DNA of 64,000 nt from Pseudoruegeria sp. HB172150 (GTDB taxonomy: Bacteria; Pseudomonadota; Alphaproteobacteria; Rhodobacterales; Rhodobacteraceae), in contig NZ_JAATNG010000008.1 of NCBI RefSeq assembly GCF_013184805.1, positions 1 to 64,000 of the forward strand, read 5' to 3'. The notes under the pieces are model-generated. The model did no database searches. It saw only the letters and a program-made list of their open reading frames with translations, and was not told where the DNA came from. Made by a program: the position numbers and the translations under genes. Positions 46,292 through 56,021 of the stretch are shown here, one piece after another. The first letter of the stretch is position 1, and every line of letters begins with the position of its first letter.

Positions 46292-46305
46292 TTGATATGG
46301 ATCAA
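46292..46305. promoter_or_regulatory. FNR box upstream of ccoNOQP and uspA
   Basis: TTGATATGGATCAA is a perfect TTGAT-N4-ATCAA dyad, about 98 bases before ccoN and 95 before the divergent usp gene. It is the expected FnrL activation site for the cbb3 oxidase operon and may serve both directions. Confidence 0.9.
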
Positions 46306-46403
46306 GGTATGTGTACGGTCGTGGGTGCAGATGCGGGAGCGTCGAATAATGTCCGGCGGCGAGGGTAACCGTAAGCCGGGCGAAGGACAAAGGGACGACA
46401 TAG

Positions 46404-48005
46404 ATGTGGAATACAGTGAAGCTGGTGGTGTTTGGGCTGGTCGCTCTGGCCGCCGCAATAGCCGCCAACTATGGCCGTGACCTGGCCTATCAGGTCCACG
46501 CCCTGATCTTCATGGCCGTCGCCGCCGGGCTTTTCATCTGGAGCCTGCGGCACTGGGACGATCCGCCGGCGGAGATTAATCAGGCAGAGTACATGGACGG
46601 CGTGATTCGCGCCGGTGCCATCGCCACCGCCTTCTGGGGAGCGGTCGGGTTTCTGGTCGGTGTGTTTATCGCTTTTCAGCTGGCATTTCCGGTGCTCAAC
46701 TTCGAATGGGCGCAAGGTTATGCCAACTTCGGCCGGCTGCGGCCATTGCACACCTCAGCGGTGATTTTTGCCTTCGGCGGGAACGCCTTGCTGTGCACAT
46801 CCTTCTATGTCGTCCAGCGGACCAGCGCCGCGCGCCTATTCGGCGGCAATCTCGCCTGGTTCGTTTTCTGGGGCTACAATCTGTTCATCGTGCTGGCCGC
46901 AACGGGGTATCTGCTTGGCGCCACCCAGTCCAAGGAATATGCCGAGCCGGAATGGTACGTCGACTTGTGGCTGACCATCGTCTGGGTCGCCTATCTGGCC
47001 GTCTTCCTCGGCACGATTCTGAAGCGGAAAGAGCCGCATATCTATGTGGCTAACTGGTTCTACCTGTCCTTCATCGTAACCATCGCGATGCTGCATATCG
47101 TCAACAACATCTCGATCCCGGTCTCGATTTTCGGCTCCAAGTCGGTGCAGGTCTTCGCCGGCGTGCAGGACGCGATGACGCAATGGTGGTACGGTCACAA
47201 CGCCGTGGGCTTCTTCCTGACCGCGGGCTTCCTCGGCATGATGTATTACTTCGTGCCGAAGCAGGCGGAACGGCCGATCTACAGCTACAAACTGTCTATC
47301 GTCCACTTCTGGGCGTTGATCTTCCTGTACATATGGGCCGGCCCGCACCACCTGCATTACACAGCACTGCCCGACTGGGCCTCGACCCTTGGTATGGTGT
47401 TCTCGATCGTGCTGTGGATGCCCTCCTGGGGTGGCATGATCAACGGCCTGATGACGCTGTCGGGTGCCTGGGACAAGCTGCGCACCGATCCGATCATCCG
47501 CATGATGGTAATCTCCATCGGCTTCTACGGCATGTCGACCTTCGAGGGCCCGATGATGTCGATCCGCGCGGTGAACTCGCTTTCGCACTATACTGACTGG
47601 ACGATCGGTCACGTGCATTCCGGTGCTCTGGGCTGGAACGGCATGATCACCTTCGGCGCGCTTTACTTCCTGGTACCGCGCCTTTGGAACCGCGAGCGGC
47701 TGTACAGTCTCTCGATGGTCAGCTGGCACTTCTGGCTCGCGACCATCGGTATCGTGCTCTACGCCGCGTCGATGTGGGTCACCGGCATCATGGAAGGCCT
47801 GATGTGGCGCGAAGTCGACGCGCAGGGCTTCTTGGTGAACTCCTTCGCCGACACAGTCGCGGCGAAGTTCCCGATGTACGTCGTACGCGCCCTTGGCGGG
47901 GTCCTGTACCTCACCGGTGCGCTGATCATGTGCTACAACCTCTGGATGACCGTCCGGGCCCAGCCGAAGATTTCGGACGAGCCCGCCATGGTCCCGGCCG
48001 AATAA
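46404..48005 (+). CDS. ccoN: cbb3-type cytochrome c oxidase, catalytic subunit I
   Basis: A 533-residue haem-copper oxidase subunit with about 12-14 transmembrane helices. Haem and CuB ligands lie in [54 protein letters not shown] and [14 protein letters not shown]. It reduces oxygen to water with high affinity and pumps protons. It heads the ccoNOQP operon under an FNR box. Confidence 0.97.
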   Translation: MWNTVKLVVFGLVALAAAIAANYGRDLAYQVHALIFMAVAAGLFIWSLRHWDDPPAEINQAEYMDGVIRAGAIATAFWGAVGFLVGVFIAFQLAFPVLNFEWAQGYANFGRLRPLHTSAVIFAFGGNALLCTSFYVVQRTSAARLFGGNLAWFVFWGYNLFIVLAATGYLLGATQSKEYAEPEWYVDLWLTIVWVAYLAVFLGTILKRKEPHIYVANWFYLSFIVTIAMLHIVNNISIPVSIFGSKSVQVFAGVQDAMTQWWYGHNAVGFFLTAGFLGMMYYFVPKQAERPIYSYKLSIVHFWALIFLYIWAGPHHLHYTALPDWASTLGMVFSIVLWMPSWGGMINGLMTLSGAWDKLRTDPIIRMMVISIGFYGMSTFEGPMMSIRAVNSLSHYTDWTIGHVHSGALGWNGMITFGALYFLVPRLWNRERLYSLSMVSWHFWLATIGIVLYAASMWVTGIMEGLMWREVDAQGFLVNSFADTVAAKFPMYVVRALGGVLYLTGALIMCYNLWMTVRAQPKISDEPAMVPAE

Positions 48006-48017
48006 GGAGCGCCGGAG

Positions 48018-48794
48018 ATGGCTGATACAACTGCAAACACTCCCCCAGAAGGCGACAAGCCGAAGAAGAAGGGGCTGCTCGACCGCCACGCGTTCCTGGA
48101 AAAGAATGCCACCTTGTTGCTGATCTTCTCCTTCCTAGTGGTCACCATCGGCGGCATCGTCGAGATCGTGCCGCTGTTCTACCTCGAGAACACGATCGAG
48201 GACGTGGAAGGCGTGCGGCCCTACTCGCCGCTCGAGCTGGAGGGTCGGAACATCTACATCCGCGAAGGCTGCTATGTCTGCCACTCGCAAATGATCCGGC
48301 CCATGCGCGACGAGGTCGAACGTTATGGTCACTTCTCGCTGGCCGCGGAGTCGAAATATGACCACCCGTTCCAGTGGGGATCGAAGCGGACCGGGCCCGA
48401 CTTGGCGCGTGTCGGCGGCCGGTACTCCGACGCCTGGCACGTCGCGCACCTGACCGACCCGCAGTCTGTGGTGCCGGAGTCGCTGATGCCGAAATACGGC
48501 TACCTGCTGAACAACATGCTGGACGGCAAGTACATCGAGGACGTGATGAGCACCAACCGCTTCGTTGGTGTGCCATACACGGACGAGATGCTGGAAAACG
48601 CCGCTGCCGACTTCCGGGCGCAGGCCGATCCGGACAGCGACTACGACGACATGCTGGAACGCTATCCGGGGGCGCAGGTCAGGAACTTCGACGACGCGCC
48701 CGGCATTTCCGAGATGGATGCGCTGATCGCCTATATGCAGATGCTCGGGACGCTGGTCGATTTCTCGACCTTCACGCCCGACGACAGCCGGTAG
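48018..48794 (+). CDS. ccoO: cbb3-type cytochrome c oxidase, mono-haem subunit II
   Basis: A 258-residue membrane-anchored cytochrome c: one N-terminal transmembrane helix (about 31-53) and a haem site [14 protein letters not shown] (Cys85, Cys88, His89), with a distal Met probably in PESLMPKYG. It passes electrons from CcoP to CcoN. It follows ccoN by 12 bases. Confidence 0.97.
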   Translation: MADTTANTPPEGDKPKKKGLLDRHAFLEKNATLLLIFSFLVVTIGGIVEIVPLFYLENTIEDVEGVRPYSPLELEGRNIYIREGCYVCHSQMIRPMRDEVERYGHFSLAAESKYDHPFQWGSKRTGPDLARVGGRYSDAWHVAHLTDPQSVVPESLMPKYGYLLNNMLDGKYIEDVMSTNRFVGVPYTDEMLENAAADFRAQADPDSDYDDMLERYPGAQVRNFDDAPGISEMDALIAYMQMLGTLVDFSTFTPDDSR

Positions 48795-48804
48795 GGAGGG
48801 GCGG

Positions 48805-48987
48805 ATGGACTATCACATCCTCAGAGAGATCGCCGATAGCTGGGCGCTGCTCGTGCTGTTCCTCTTCTTCATCGGCGTCGTTGCCTGGGCGTTCCGCCCG
48901 GGCAGCCGCAAGATCCACGAGGACTCAGCAAGTATTCCGTTCAGGAACGAAGACAAACCCGCCGATGCGCAGGAGGCACGGCAATGA
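48805..48987 (+). CDS. ccoQ: cbb3-type cytochrome c oxidase subunit CcoQ
   Basis: A 60-residue protein with one transmembrane helix (SWALLVLFLFFIGVVAWAFR) and a polar tail, the normal size and form of CcoQ (FixQ), which stabilises the oxidase complex. It lies between ccoO and ccoP; its stop overlaps the ccoP start (ATGA). Confidence 0.95.
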   Translation: MDYHILREIADSWALLVLFLFFIGVVAWAFRPGSRKIHEDSASIPFRNEDKPADAQEARQ

Positions 48988-49880
48988 GTGCAGAAGAGAA
49001 AAAAGACGAAACCACGGGTGTCGGTACGACAGGTCACGAATGGGACGGCATCGAAGAGTGGAACAATCCGCTGCCAAGATGGTGGGTCTACACATTCTAC
49101 GCCACGGTCATTTGGGGGATCATCTATACGATCCTGTTCCCGGCCTGGCCGATGGTGACGCGAGCGACCGCAGGGATGCTGGGCTTTTCGACGCGCGGGC
49201 AGGTGATGGCCGACATCGCGGCATTCGAAGACAAGCACGCCGGGTTGCGCGAGGAACTGGCAGTGGCCGACCTGAACACGCTGAACGAGAACCCTGATCT
49301 GCAAAACTTCGCCGTCCAGATGGGAAGCTCGGTGTTTCGCAACAACTGCTCGCAATGCCACGGTTCCGGCGCTGCCGGCGTGCAGGCCTCCGGCTATCCA
49401 AACTTGCTGGACGACGACTGGTTGTGGGGCGGAACGATCGACGACATCGCCTATACTGTCACCAACGGCGTCAGGAACGAACAGTCTCCGGATACCCATT
49501 GGTCCGAGATGCCGGCCTTTGGGGCCGATGAGATCCTGTCGGGCGAAGAGATCGCCCAGGTCGTGCAGTACGTACGGCAGATCTCGGGTCAGGAGCATGA
49601 TGCCGAACTGGCTTCGGCCGGCGCGGTGCTCTTCGCCGACCAATGTTCCTCCTGCCACATGGAGGACGGAACCGGCGATCCAGCCCTTGGCGCGCCGGAC
49701 CTGACCGATGCGATCTGGCTATATGGCGGCGACGTCGCGACGCTGACCGAGACGGTTACCTATGCCCGTTTCGGCGTGATGCCGGCCTGGTCGGAGGAAT
49801 TCCGCAAGGGCGCCGGCCTCAGCCAGACCGAGATCAACGCGGTCGCGGCCTACGTCCACCAGTTGGGCGGTGGCGAATGA
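48984..49880 (+). CDS. ccoP: cbb3-type cytochrome c oxidase, di-haem subunit III
   Basis: A 298-residue di-haem cytochrome c: N-terminal WDGIEEWNNPLPRWWVYTFY and one transmembrane helix (about 34-54), then two haem sites NCSQCHGSG (Cys122, Cys125, His126) and QCSSCHMEDG (Cys221, Cys224, His225). It receives electrons from soluble or membrane cytochromes. It ends the structural operon, before two hairpins. Confidence 0.97.
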   Translation: MSAEEKKDETTGVGTTGHEWDGIEEWNNPLPRWWVYTFYATVIWGIIYTILFPAWPMVTRATAGMLGFSTRGQVMADIAAFEDKHAGLREELAVADLNTLNENPDLQNFAVQMGSSVFRNNCSQCHGSGAAGVQASGYPNLLDDDWLWGGTIDDIAYTVTNGVRNEQSPDTHWSEMPAFGADEILSGEEIAQVVQYVRQISGQEHDAELASAGAVLFADQCSSCHMEDGTGDPALGAPDLTDAIWLYGGDVATLTETVTYARFGVMPAWSEEFRKGAGLSQTEINAVAAYVHQLGGGE

Positions 49881-49894
49881 GCTGAGCCAGAAAA

Positions 49895-49914
49895 CCCGGG
49901 GGCTAGCCCCCGGG
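49895..49914 (+). terminator. GC palindrome after ccoP
   Basis: CCCGGGGGCTAGCCCCCGGG is a perfect 20-bp palindrome starting 15 bases after the ccoP stop. There is no T-run, but it can form a strong RNA hairpin protecting the transcript end. Confidence 0.65.
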
Positions 49915-49972
49915 CCAGGCGTCGGAACCAGGATCCTGTTCGCGCGTTTCTTCCTGGGACCGGCGCCGCCCT

Positions 49973-50003
49973 AAGACCGGCTGTTAGCGCAGCCGGTCTT
50001 TTC
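49973..50003 (+). terminator. Rho-independent terminator of ccoNOQP
   Basis: AAGACCGGCT (49973-49982) pairs with AGCCGGTCTT (49991-50000), followed by TTCCTATTT. It lies about 95 bases after ccoP. The rest of the gap up to 50286 holds no supported gene. Confidence 0.82.
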
Positions 50004-50286
50004 CTATTTGCAGAAGGGCGGCAGCGGATCAAGCCGATTGGGAAGCGCCGCCAAATGACGTGGGGCAGCAGAAACAGCATATCTGAAAGAAAAGACCTCC
50101 GGCGGTGGCGCCGGCACCGGGGACCGGCAAATGCAGGCGCGTTCTTGGTTCTCGCGCCCGCCAACGGGCAGCAGGCGCGCAGGATACCGCCGGAGGAGTG
50201 GTTCGGACCAGGCCGGGTTAGCGCGAATAGCCCGGTCCGACAGGGTCTCTTGGGTTAAGCGAAGCACGCCGGCCGACGGCCAGGGC

Positions 50287-50487
50287 TTAAAGGTCGCGCG
50301 GGTCCGTGGCGGCGGGCCGGCGACGGAACAGGCGGAACCGGCTACGCGACCGATGCCGGGGCGGCGCCGACAAAAGGCGCGGCCGCACCCTGTTGTCACG
50401 GAGGTTGGCGAAATGCTGGTCCTCCCAGTAGGGAGACTGGCGCATGCGGGTTGCGATCATGAAAGTACCTGCAAGTGGGTTGATCAT
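50287..50487 (-). CDS. Small basic protein of unknown function
   Basis: A 66-residue, Arg-rich product (PLAGTFMIATRMRQSPYWED, then QHFANLRDNRVRP) with a good ribosome site, AGGAG, 8-9 bases upstream of ATG at 50487. The N-terminal half looks structured and the C-terminal third is low-complexity basic. It is divergent from a LysR-type regulator 100 bases away, which could control it. No family is recognised, and a longer open frame on another frame overlaps it, so confidence is moderate. Confidence 0.5.
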   Translation of the reverse strand: MINPLAGTFMIATRMRQSPYWEDQHFANLRDNRVRPRLLSAPPRHRSRSRFRLFRRRPAATDPRDL

Positions 50488-50586
50488 CGGTCTGGCTCCT
50501 GAAGGGCGTTTGATGCCTGTAATATTGCCTCTTGCGCCCTCCTAAGCGAATCAGGAATTCTGCGAATATGTAAGCAGGAGTTACAG

Positions 50587-51471
50587 ATGTCTTTCCGCAA
50601 CCTGCCGCCGCTTGCTCAGTTGCGCGCCTTCGCAGCCCTTGCCGAGACCGGTGGTATGTCCTCTGCCGGTGAACTCCTGAACGTCAGCCATGCTGCGATC
50701 AGCCAGCAGGTCCGCGCATTGGAAGAACGGCTGGGTGTGAAGCTGATGGAGCGGGAAGGGCGCAGCATCGTTCTCACGCCCGACGGGCGGCGGCTGGGCA
50801 AAACCCTCCGCGATGCTTTCGAGTCGGTTACGCGGGAGATAGAGGACATGACTGGCGCCGATGCCGACCGGCCGCTGCAGATCACATGCACACCCAGCTT
50901 TGCCGCGCGCTGGCTGATGCCGCGCATGGGTAGCTTTCGCGAAGCTCACCCGGATATCAACCTGATGATCAACCCGACAGCCGACCGCGTGGATCCGGCG
51001 CCCGGGGGTCTTGACCTGGCCATCCGCTTCGGACTGGGCGACTGGAAAGGGCTGGATAGCGAAGTGTTCCTGAAAACCAGGTTCGTGATCGCCGCCGCGC
51101 GCAGTCTGATCGGTGATCGAGAGATCACCTCGCCCCGCGACCTGCTTGAATACCCCTGGCTACAGGAGATTGGCACCAACGAAGCCAAGGAATGGCTGAC
51201 TTCGCGCGGCGTGACCGAGGCACGGGTGCGCAGGATGACGGATCTTCCCGGAAACCTGCTGCAGGACGCGCTGCGGGCCGGAGAGGGCGTGGCGGCAACC
51301 GCCCGCGCCTTCATCGAGCCAGAAATCGCAGCCGGCGACATCGTCGTTCTGTTCCAGGACGACGGACGCGGCATGGGTTATCATCTGGTGACCCGGCCGG
51401 GGCCGAAACGGCCCGTTCTCAAATCCTTCCTTCGCTGGCTGCGCCGCCAGGAACCTGCGCGGCCGGAATGA
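50587..51471 (+). CDS. LysR-family transcriptional regulator (GcvA-like)
   Basis: A 294-residue LysR regulator: helix-turn-helix AQLRAFAALAETGGMSSAGE, then LLNVSHAAISQQVRALEERL (about 8-50), and a substrate-binding domain with ITCTPSFAARWLMPRMGSFR typical of the GcvA/AmpR branch. It is preceded by GCAGGAG. It may control the divergent 66-residue protein; it is unlikely to belong to the oxidase operons it separates. Confidence 0.9.
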   Translation: MSFRNLPPLAQLRAFAALAETGGMSSAGELLNVSHAAISQQVRALEERLGVKLMEREGRSIVLTPDGRRLGKTLRDAFESVTREIEDMTGADADRPLQITCTPSFAARWLMPRMGSFREAHPDINLMINPTADRVDPAPGGLDLAIRFGLGDWKGLDSEVFLKTRFVIAAARSLIGDREITSPRDLLEYPWLQEIGTNEAKEWLTSRGVTEARVRRMTDLPGNLLQDALRAGEGVAATARAFIEPEIAAGDIVVLFQDDGRGMGYHLVTRPGPKRPVLKSFLRWLRRQEPARPE

Positions 51472-51569
51472 TGCCGGGAAAGCCTTCGACAGCAAGAATT
51501 GACCCGAATTAACATCTTGTCCCGAAAGGGTTATCGCATGGGTGCGGCAAAAAGGTGCACGCCACTTAC

Positions 51570-51583
51570 TTGATACAAGTCAA
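51570..51583 (+). promoter_or_regulatory. FNR box upstream of ccoGHIS
   Basis: TTGATACAAGTCAA fits TTGAT-N4-(A/G)TCAA and lies 66 bases before the ccoG start (box end to ATG), a typical class II/III FnrL activation site. It places the assembly operon under the same oxygen control as ccoNOQP. Confidence 0.85.
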
Positions 51584-51648
51584 GGACGCTTACAGGCTGT
51601 TCCTGCGACAAGCCGTCAAAGCCAGAAAATCGTGTCAGGATTCGCTCG

Positions 51649-53187
51649 ATGAGCAGCACCGATTCCAGCCCCCTCTATGCCGCCCGAGAACCGATCTTCC
51701 CCCGCAGGGTGAATGGCAGCTTCCGCACGTTCAAATGGGTGATCATGGCGGTGACGCTGGGCATCTACTACCTGACGCCCTGGATTCGCTGGGACCGTGG
51801 CCCGGAATTGCCGGACCAGGCGGTGCTGGTCGATCTCGCCGGACGTCGGTTCTTCTTTTTCTGGATCGAGATCTGGCCGCACGAGTTCTACTTCGTCGCC
51901 GGCCTGCTGATCATGGCGGGGCTGGGATTATTCCTGTTCACGTCGGCGCTGGGCCGGGTCTGGTGCGGCTATACCTGCCCACAGACAGTTTGGACTGACC
52001 TCTTCATCCTCACCGAGCGCTGGATCGAAGGCGACCGCAACGCGCGGGTGCGGCTGTGGAAACAGAAATGGGACGCCCGCAAGTGGCGGCTCCGGATCAG
52101 CAAATGGATTGTCTGGCTGCTGATCGGTCTCGCCACCGGCGGTGCATGGGTGTTCTATTTCACCGACGCGCCCACGCTAGCGGTCGATCTGGTGACGCTG
52201 AACGCACATCCGGTCGCCTATACAACGATGGCAATCCTGACCTTCACCACTGTCCTGTTCGGCGGCTTCGCGCGCGAACAAGTTTGCATCTACATGTGCC
52301 CTTGGCCAAGGATTCAGGCGGCGATGATGGATGAGGACACAATCACCATCGCCTATCGCGAATGGCGCGGCGAGCCGCGCGGCAAGGGTAAGCGCCGCCG
52401 CGAGCTCGCCGAGCAGGCCGAGGCGGTGTCCTACGCGGCAGGCGCAAAGCACGGCGGCACCTCACCCAAGGTCCCGATGCCGGGCATGCCCTCGGGCGTC
52501 GGCGGGCCGATCCCGGCCAAGGAGGGCTATGGCGATTGCATCGACTGCAATGCCTGCGTCAATGTCTGCCCGATGGGGATCGACATCCGTGACGGACAGC
52601 AGATGGCCTGCATCACCTGCGGCCTCTGCATCGACGCCTGCAACGACGTGATGGATAAGATCGGCAAGCCGCGCGGGCTGATCGGATACATGGCGTTGAC
52701 CGACGAACTGCGCGAGCGGGAAGGCCAGGAACCGAAGCCCGTCATCAAGCACATCCTGCGACCGCGTACGATCCTCTACACGACGCTTTGGTCGCTGGTG
52801 GGCATCGGCCTTGTCGTAGCCCTCTTCATGCGCTCCGATATCGACGTTACAGTCGCCCCTGTGCGCAATCCGCTCTACGTAACCCTCTCAGACGGATCGA
52901 TCCGCAACGCCTATGACGTGCGGCTGCTGAACAAGCATGGCGAGGAACGGCCGTTCCGCGTCTCGGTCACCGGCGATCCGGCGGTGCGGATCCAGGTCGA
53001 AGGGACACCTTACGAGACCGTGACCGTACCCGCCGACGAAACGAGGCTGCAGCGGGTCTACGTGATCGCGCCGCCGGGGTCGGATCCCGCGCAGGGCGGG
53101 CTGACGGATATCCGGTTCTGGGTCGAAGACCTGATCAACGGCGACCGGGCCTACAAGGACAGCACTTTCAGCGGAGTGGGGCAATGA
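51649..53187 (+). CDS. ccoG: cbb3 oxidase accessory protein, iron-sulfur/copper reductase
   Basis: A 512-residue membrane protein (FixG/RdxB) with about five transmembrane helices, GRVWCGYTCPQTVWTD and EQVCIYMCPWPRIQ near the membrane, two 4Fe-4S clusters (DCIDCNACVNVCPMGID, then CITCGLCIDACN) and a C-terminal immunoglobulin-like periplasmic domain. It reduces Cu(II) to Cu(I) for delivery to CcoN. It begins the ccoGHIS operon. Confidence 0.96.
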   Translation: MSSTDSSPLYAAREPIFPRRVNGSFRTFKWVIMAVTLGIYYLTPWIRWDRGPELPDQAVLVDLAGRRFFFFWIEIWPHEFYFVAGLLIMAGLGLFLFTSALGRVWCGYTCPQTVWTDLFILTERWIEGDRNARVRLWKQKWDARKWRLRISKWIVWLLIGLATGGAWVFYFTDAPTLAVDLVTLNAHPVAYTTMAILTFTTVLFGGFAREQVCIYMCPWPRIQAAMMDEDTITIAYREWRGEPRGKGKRRRELAEQAEAVSYAAGAKHGGTSPKVPMPGMPSGVGGPIPAKEGYGDCIDCNACVNVCPMGIDIRDGQQMACITCGLCIDACNDVMDKIGKPRGLIGYMALTDELREREGQEPKPVIKHILRPRTILYTTLWSLVGIGLVVALFMRSDIDVTVAPVRNPLYVTLSDGSIRNAYDVRLLNKHGEERPFRVSVTGDPAVRIQVEGTPYETVTVPADETRLQRVYVIAPPGSDPAQGGLTDIRFWVEDLINGDRAYKDSTFSGVGQ

Positions 53188-53639
53188 GCGCGAAACCTCT
53201 TACCGGGCGCAAGGTCTTCCTGATCTTCGCCTCGGCCTTTGGCGTGATCATCGCGGTGAACGTTCTGCTGGCGGTCAAGGCTGTCGGCACATTCCCGGGG
53301 CTGGAGGTGAAAAACTCCTACGTCGCCAGCCAGACCTTCGATGCCGAGCGCGCAGCGCAACAGGCGCTGGGGTGGGATGTTACGGCAGAGGTTGTAGACG
53401 GGTCACTCGTACTCATCATCCTCGGACAGGACGGTGTATCGGTTCAACCCGCCGTTTTAGAGGCGACGCTGGGCCGCGCAACAGTGCGCGATCAGGACTT
53501 CGCACCCGATTTCGCGTATGATGGCCGAGCTTATGTCGCGCCGGTTGATCTCGAACCTGGAAAATGGGACCTGCGGATGACCGCGACTGCGGAGGATGGC
53601 ACCGCCTTTCGCCAACGAATCGTGATGCACGTGGACTGA
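53184..53639 (+). CDS. ccoH: cbb3 oxidase assembly protein CcoH
   Basis: A 151-residue FixH-family protein: one N-terminal transmembrane helix (VFLIFASAFGVIIAVNVLLA) followed by NSYVASQTFDAERAAQQALG and a periplasmic domain. It associates with the oxidase during assembly. The start overlaps the ccoG stop (ATGA). Confidence 0.95.
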   Translation: MSAKPLTGRKVFLIFASAFGVIIAVNVLLAVKAVGTFPGLEVKNSYVASQTFDAERAAQQALGWDVTAEVVDGSLVLIILGQDGVSVQPAVLEATLGRATVRDQDFAPDFAYDGRAYVAPVDLEPGKWDLRMTATAEDGTAFRQRIVMHVD

Positions 53640-53643
53640 CTCT

Positions 53644-55827
53644 ATGGCCGCAACCGCACAACCCGCTGCTTGCCCAGCCTGCGCCGTCGCACCGGCGGCG
53701 GCGGAGATTGCAGGCCGACAGGGTGCGGTTGGCGGCGAGCAGGTGCTGCTGTCTTTGCCCGAAATCCACTGCGCCGCCTGCATCTCGGGCGTCGAGCGGT
53801 CGCTCTCGGCAATGCCTGGGGTCCGGCGGGCGCGGGTAAACCTGACACTGAAACGCGCAACTGTGGATGTCGATCCAGGGATCGACGCGGCGGGGCTGGC
53901 ACGTGAGCTGAAGGCGCAGGGTTGGGCCGCGCATGAACTTGACACCGCGACACTGGCGGGAACGCAGGGTGACCGTGCCGGTCGCGACCTGCTGATGCGG
54001 CTGGGTGTGGCGGGGTTCGCGATGATGAACGTCATGCTGCTGTCCGTCGCTATCTGGAGCGGCGCAGAAGCGGCGACGCGCGACATGTTCCACTGGATTT
54101 CCGCCGCGATAGCCTTGCCGGCTATCGCCTTTTCCGCGCAACCGTTCTTCCGGCATGCCTGGACGGCAGTGCGCGCGGGGCGGCTCAACATGGATGTGCC
54201 GATCTCGCTGGCGATCCTGCTGGCGGCGGGCTTGAGCATATGGGAAACGGCGCATTCCGGCGCCCATGCCTATTTCGATGCGGCCCTTTCCCTGACCTTT
54301 TTCCTGCTGGCGGGGCGATACCTTGATCACCGCACACGATCCGTCGCGCGTTCCGCGGCGCAGGAATTGGCCGCTCTTGAAGTGCCCCGCGCCCTGCGTA
54401 TCAGCGGCACGGGTGAGGCGATGGTGCCAGTGGCGGAACTGGCCGTCGGTGACGTTGTGCGCGTTCTTCCAGGTCAGCGCGTGCCGGTGGACGGCGTCGT
54501 CGAAAGCGGCGCCAGCGAGATCGACCGCTCCCTGCTGACCGGTGAAAGCCTGCCGGTACAGGCGGCCAAAGGTGGTGAAGTTAACGCCGGCGAGGTCAAC
54601 CTGACCGGTGTCCTGACAGTGCGGGTAACCGCGGCAGCAGTGGACTCTACGTTGCACCGGCTCGCGGATCTGGTCGCGGTCGCGGAATCGACGCGCAACC
54701 GCTACACCTCGCTGGCCGACCGCGCGGCGCGGATCTACGCGCCTGCAGTGCACCTGCTGGCGCTGGGCGCCTTCGTGGCGTGGCTGGTCGTGTCGGGCGG
54801 CGACGTCCGGCTGTCACTGAACATCGCGGTGGCAGTGCTGATCATTACCTGCCCCTGCGCGCTGGGACTGGCGGTGCCCGCCGTGACCACGGCGGCCAGC
54901 GGACGACTGTTCAAACGCGGGCTGCTGATCAAAAGCGCTACCGCGTTGGAGCGTCTGGCAGAGGTCGACACGGTCGTCTTCGACAAGACCGGAACGCTGA
55001 CGGCGGGAATGCCCGAGTTGGAAAACCTGGATGCCTTCGACGCCGCCGATTTGTCGTTGGCGCTCGCACTCGCAGAAGGCTCGGCGCATCCGCTTTCCGT
55101 TTCGCTCGCGAATGCAGCGAAAGCCGCAGGCATCGCACCTGCCAAGGTGGCGCTCCTTCACGAGGTGCCGGGTTATGGCGTAGCGGCCGAATGGCGCGGC
55201 CAACGTGTGCGTCTTGGCCGTGCAGCATGGGTCGGGAAAGAACCGGCTGGACAGACGACGACTTATCTTCAGATTGGCGAGCGCGTGCAAATCTTCCGCT
55301 TCGCCGACCGCCTGCGCGAGGGCGCGGCAGAGGCGGTCGCCGCGCTTAAGGCGCAAGGCATGGACATGGTCCTGCTCTCCGGAGATGCCGAGGCGCCGGT
55401 GGCGGACCTGGCCGGTCGGCTGGGCATAGGCCGGTATGAGTCGGGCATCTTGCCGCATGAAAAAGCCGCACGAGTCGAGGCGCTGGCCGCCGAGGGCCGG
55501 CGTGTGCTGATGGTTGGCGACGGGCTGAACGACACCGGTGCAATGGCGGCGGCACATGCCTCGATCTCCCCGGCCTCGGCGCTGGAGGCGACGCGCGTGG
55601 TATCGGATATCGTGCTGCTTGGCGGCTCGCTGGCGCCACTTGGCGAGACACTGGAAACCGCACGCTCCGCCACACGCCGCATCCGCGAGAATTTCGGCAT
55701 CGCCGCGGCCTACAACGCCGTGGCAATCCCGGTCGCCCTGCTCGGCTTTGCCACGCCGCTGGCGGCGGCGCTGGCAATGTCGGCATCATCAATATGCGTG
55801 TCGCTGAATGCGCTTAGGCTGCGCTGA
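53644..55827 (+). CDS. ccoI: Copper-exporting P1B-type ATPase for cbb3 assembly
   Basis: A 727-residue heavy-metal P-type ATPase (FixI): an N-terminal metal domain with HCAAC (Cys43, Cys46) after a CPAC motif at 10-13, the transmembrane CPC motif (Cys403, Cys405), phosphorylation site DKTGTLT (Asp447) and the hinge MVGDGLNDTGAMAAA. It moves Cu(I) to the periplasm for insertion in CcoN, distinct from detoxifying CopA. Its stop overlaps ccoS (TGATG). Confidence 0.96.
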   Translation: MAATAQPAACPACAVAPAAAEIAGRQGAVGGEQVLLSLPEIHCAACISGVERSLSAMPGVRRARVNLTLKRATVDVDPGIDAAGLARELKAQGWAAHELDTATLAGTQGDRAGRDLLMRLGVAGFAMMNVMLLSVAIWSGAEAATRDMFHWISAAIALPAIAFSAQPFFRHAWTAVRAGRLNMDVPISLAILLAAGLSIWETAHSGAHAYFDAALSLTFFLLAGRYLDHRTRSVARSAAQELAALEVPRALRISGTGEAMVPVAELAVGDVVRVLPGQRVPVDGVVESGASEIDRSLLTGESLPVQAAKGGEVNAGEVNLTGVLTVRVTAAAVDSTLHRLADLVAVAESTRNRYTSLADRAARIYAPAVHLLALGAFVAWLVVSGGDVRLSLNIAVAVLIITCPCALGLAVPAVTTAASGRLFKRGLLIKSATALERLAEVDTVVFDKTGTLTAGMPELENLDAFDAADLSLALALAEGSAHPLSVSLANAAKAAGIAPAKVALLHEVPGYGVAAEWRGQRVRLGRAAWVGKEPAGQTTTYLQIGERVQIFRFADRLREGAAEAVAALKAQGMDMVLLSGDAEAPVADLAGRLGIGRYESGILPHEKAARVEALAAEGRRVLMVGDGLNDTGAMAAAHASISPASALEATRVVSDIVLLGGSLAPLGETLETARSATRRIRENFGIAAAYNAVAIPVALLGFATPLAAALAMSASSICVSLNALRLR

Positions 55828-55988
55828 TGGACGTTCTCGTCTACCTTATCCCGATCTCTCTGATCCTCGGCGGACTGGGCCTTGGCGCTTTCGTCTGGAC
55901 GCTGAAATCGCGGCAATACGAGGACCCTGAAGGCGACAGCCGCCGCATCCTGTCGGACGAGTACGACGACCATCCCAAGACCGATTGA
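55827..55988 (+). CDS. ccoS: cbb3 oxidase maturation protein CcoS
   Basis: A 53-residue protein: MDVLVYLIPISLILGGLGLG, FVWTLKSRQYEDPEGD, then a short acidic tail. This is the standard CcoS form, one transmembrane helix plus the KSGQ/RQYEDPEGD motif. It is needed for cofactor insertion. It overlaps ccoI by one base and ends the operon. Confidence 0.94.
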   Translation: MDVLVYLIPISLILGGLGLGAFVWTLKSRQYEDPEGDSRRILSDEYDDHPKTD

Positions 55989-56021
55989 CGACTCGGGCAG
56001 GCAAGGTGTCTGATCCGCGCC

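Noticed and set aside
46836-48089. 417-codon frame antisense to ccoN
   Set aside because: Composition artefact (His/Arg/Asp-rich) opposite a membrane-protein gene.
50004-50399. 131-codon frame on the minus strand before the LysR gene
   Set aside because: Overlaps the better supported 66-residue frame, lacks a ribosome site, and runs into the intergenic space near the terminator.
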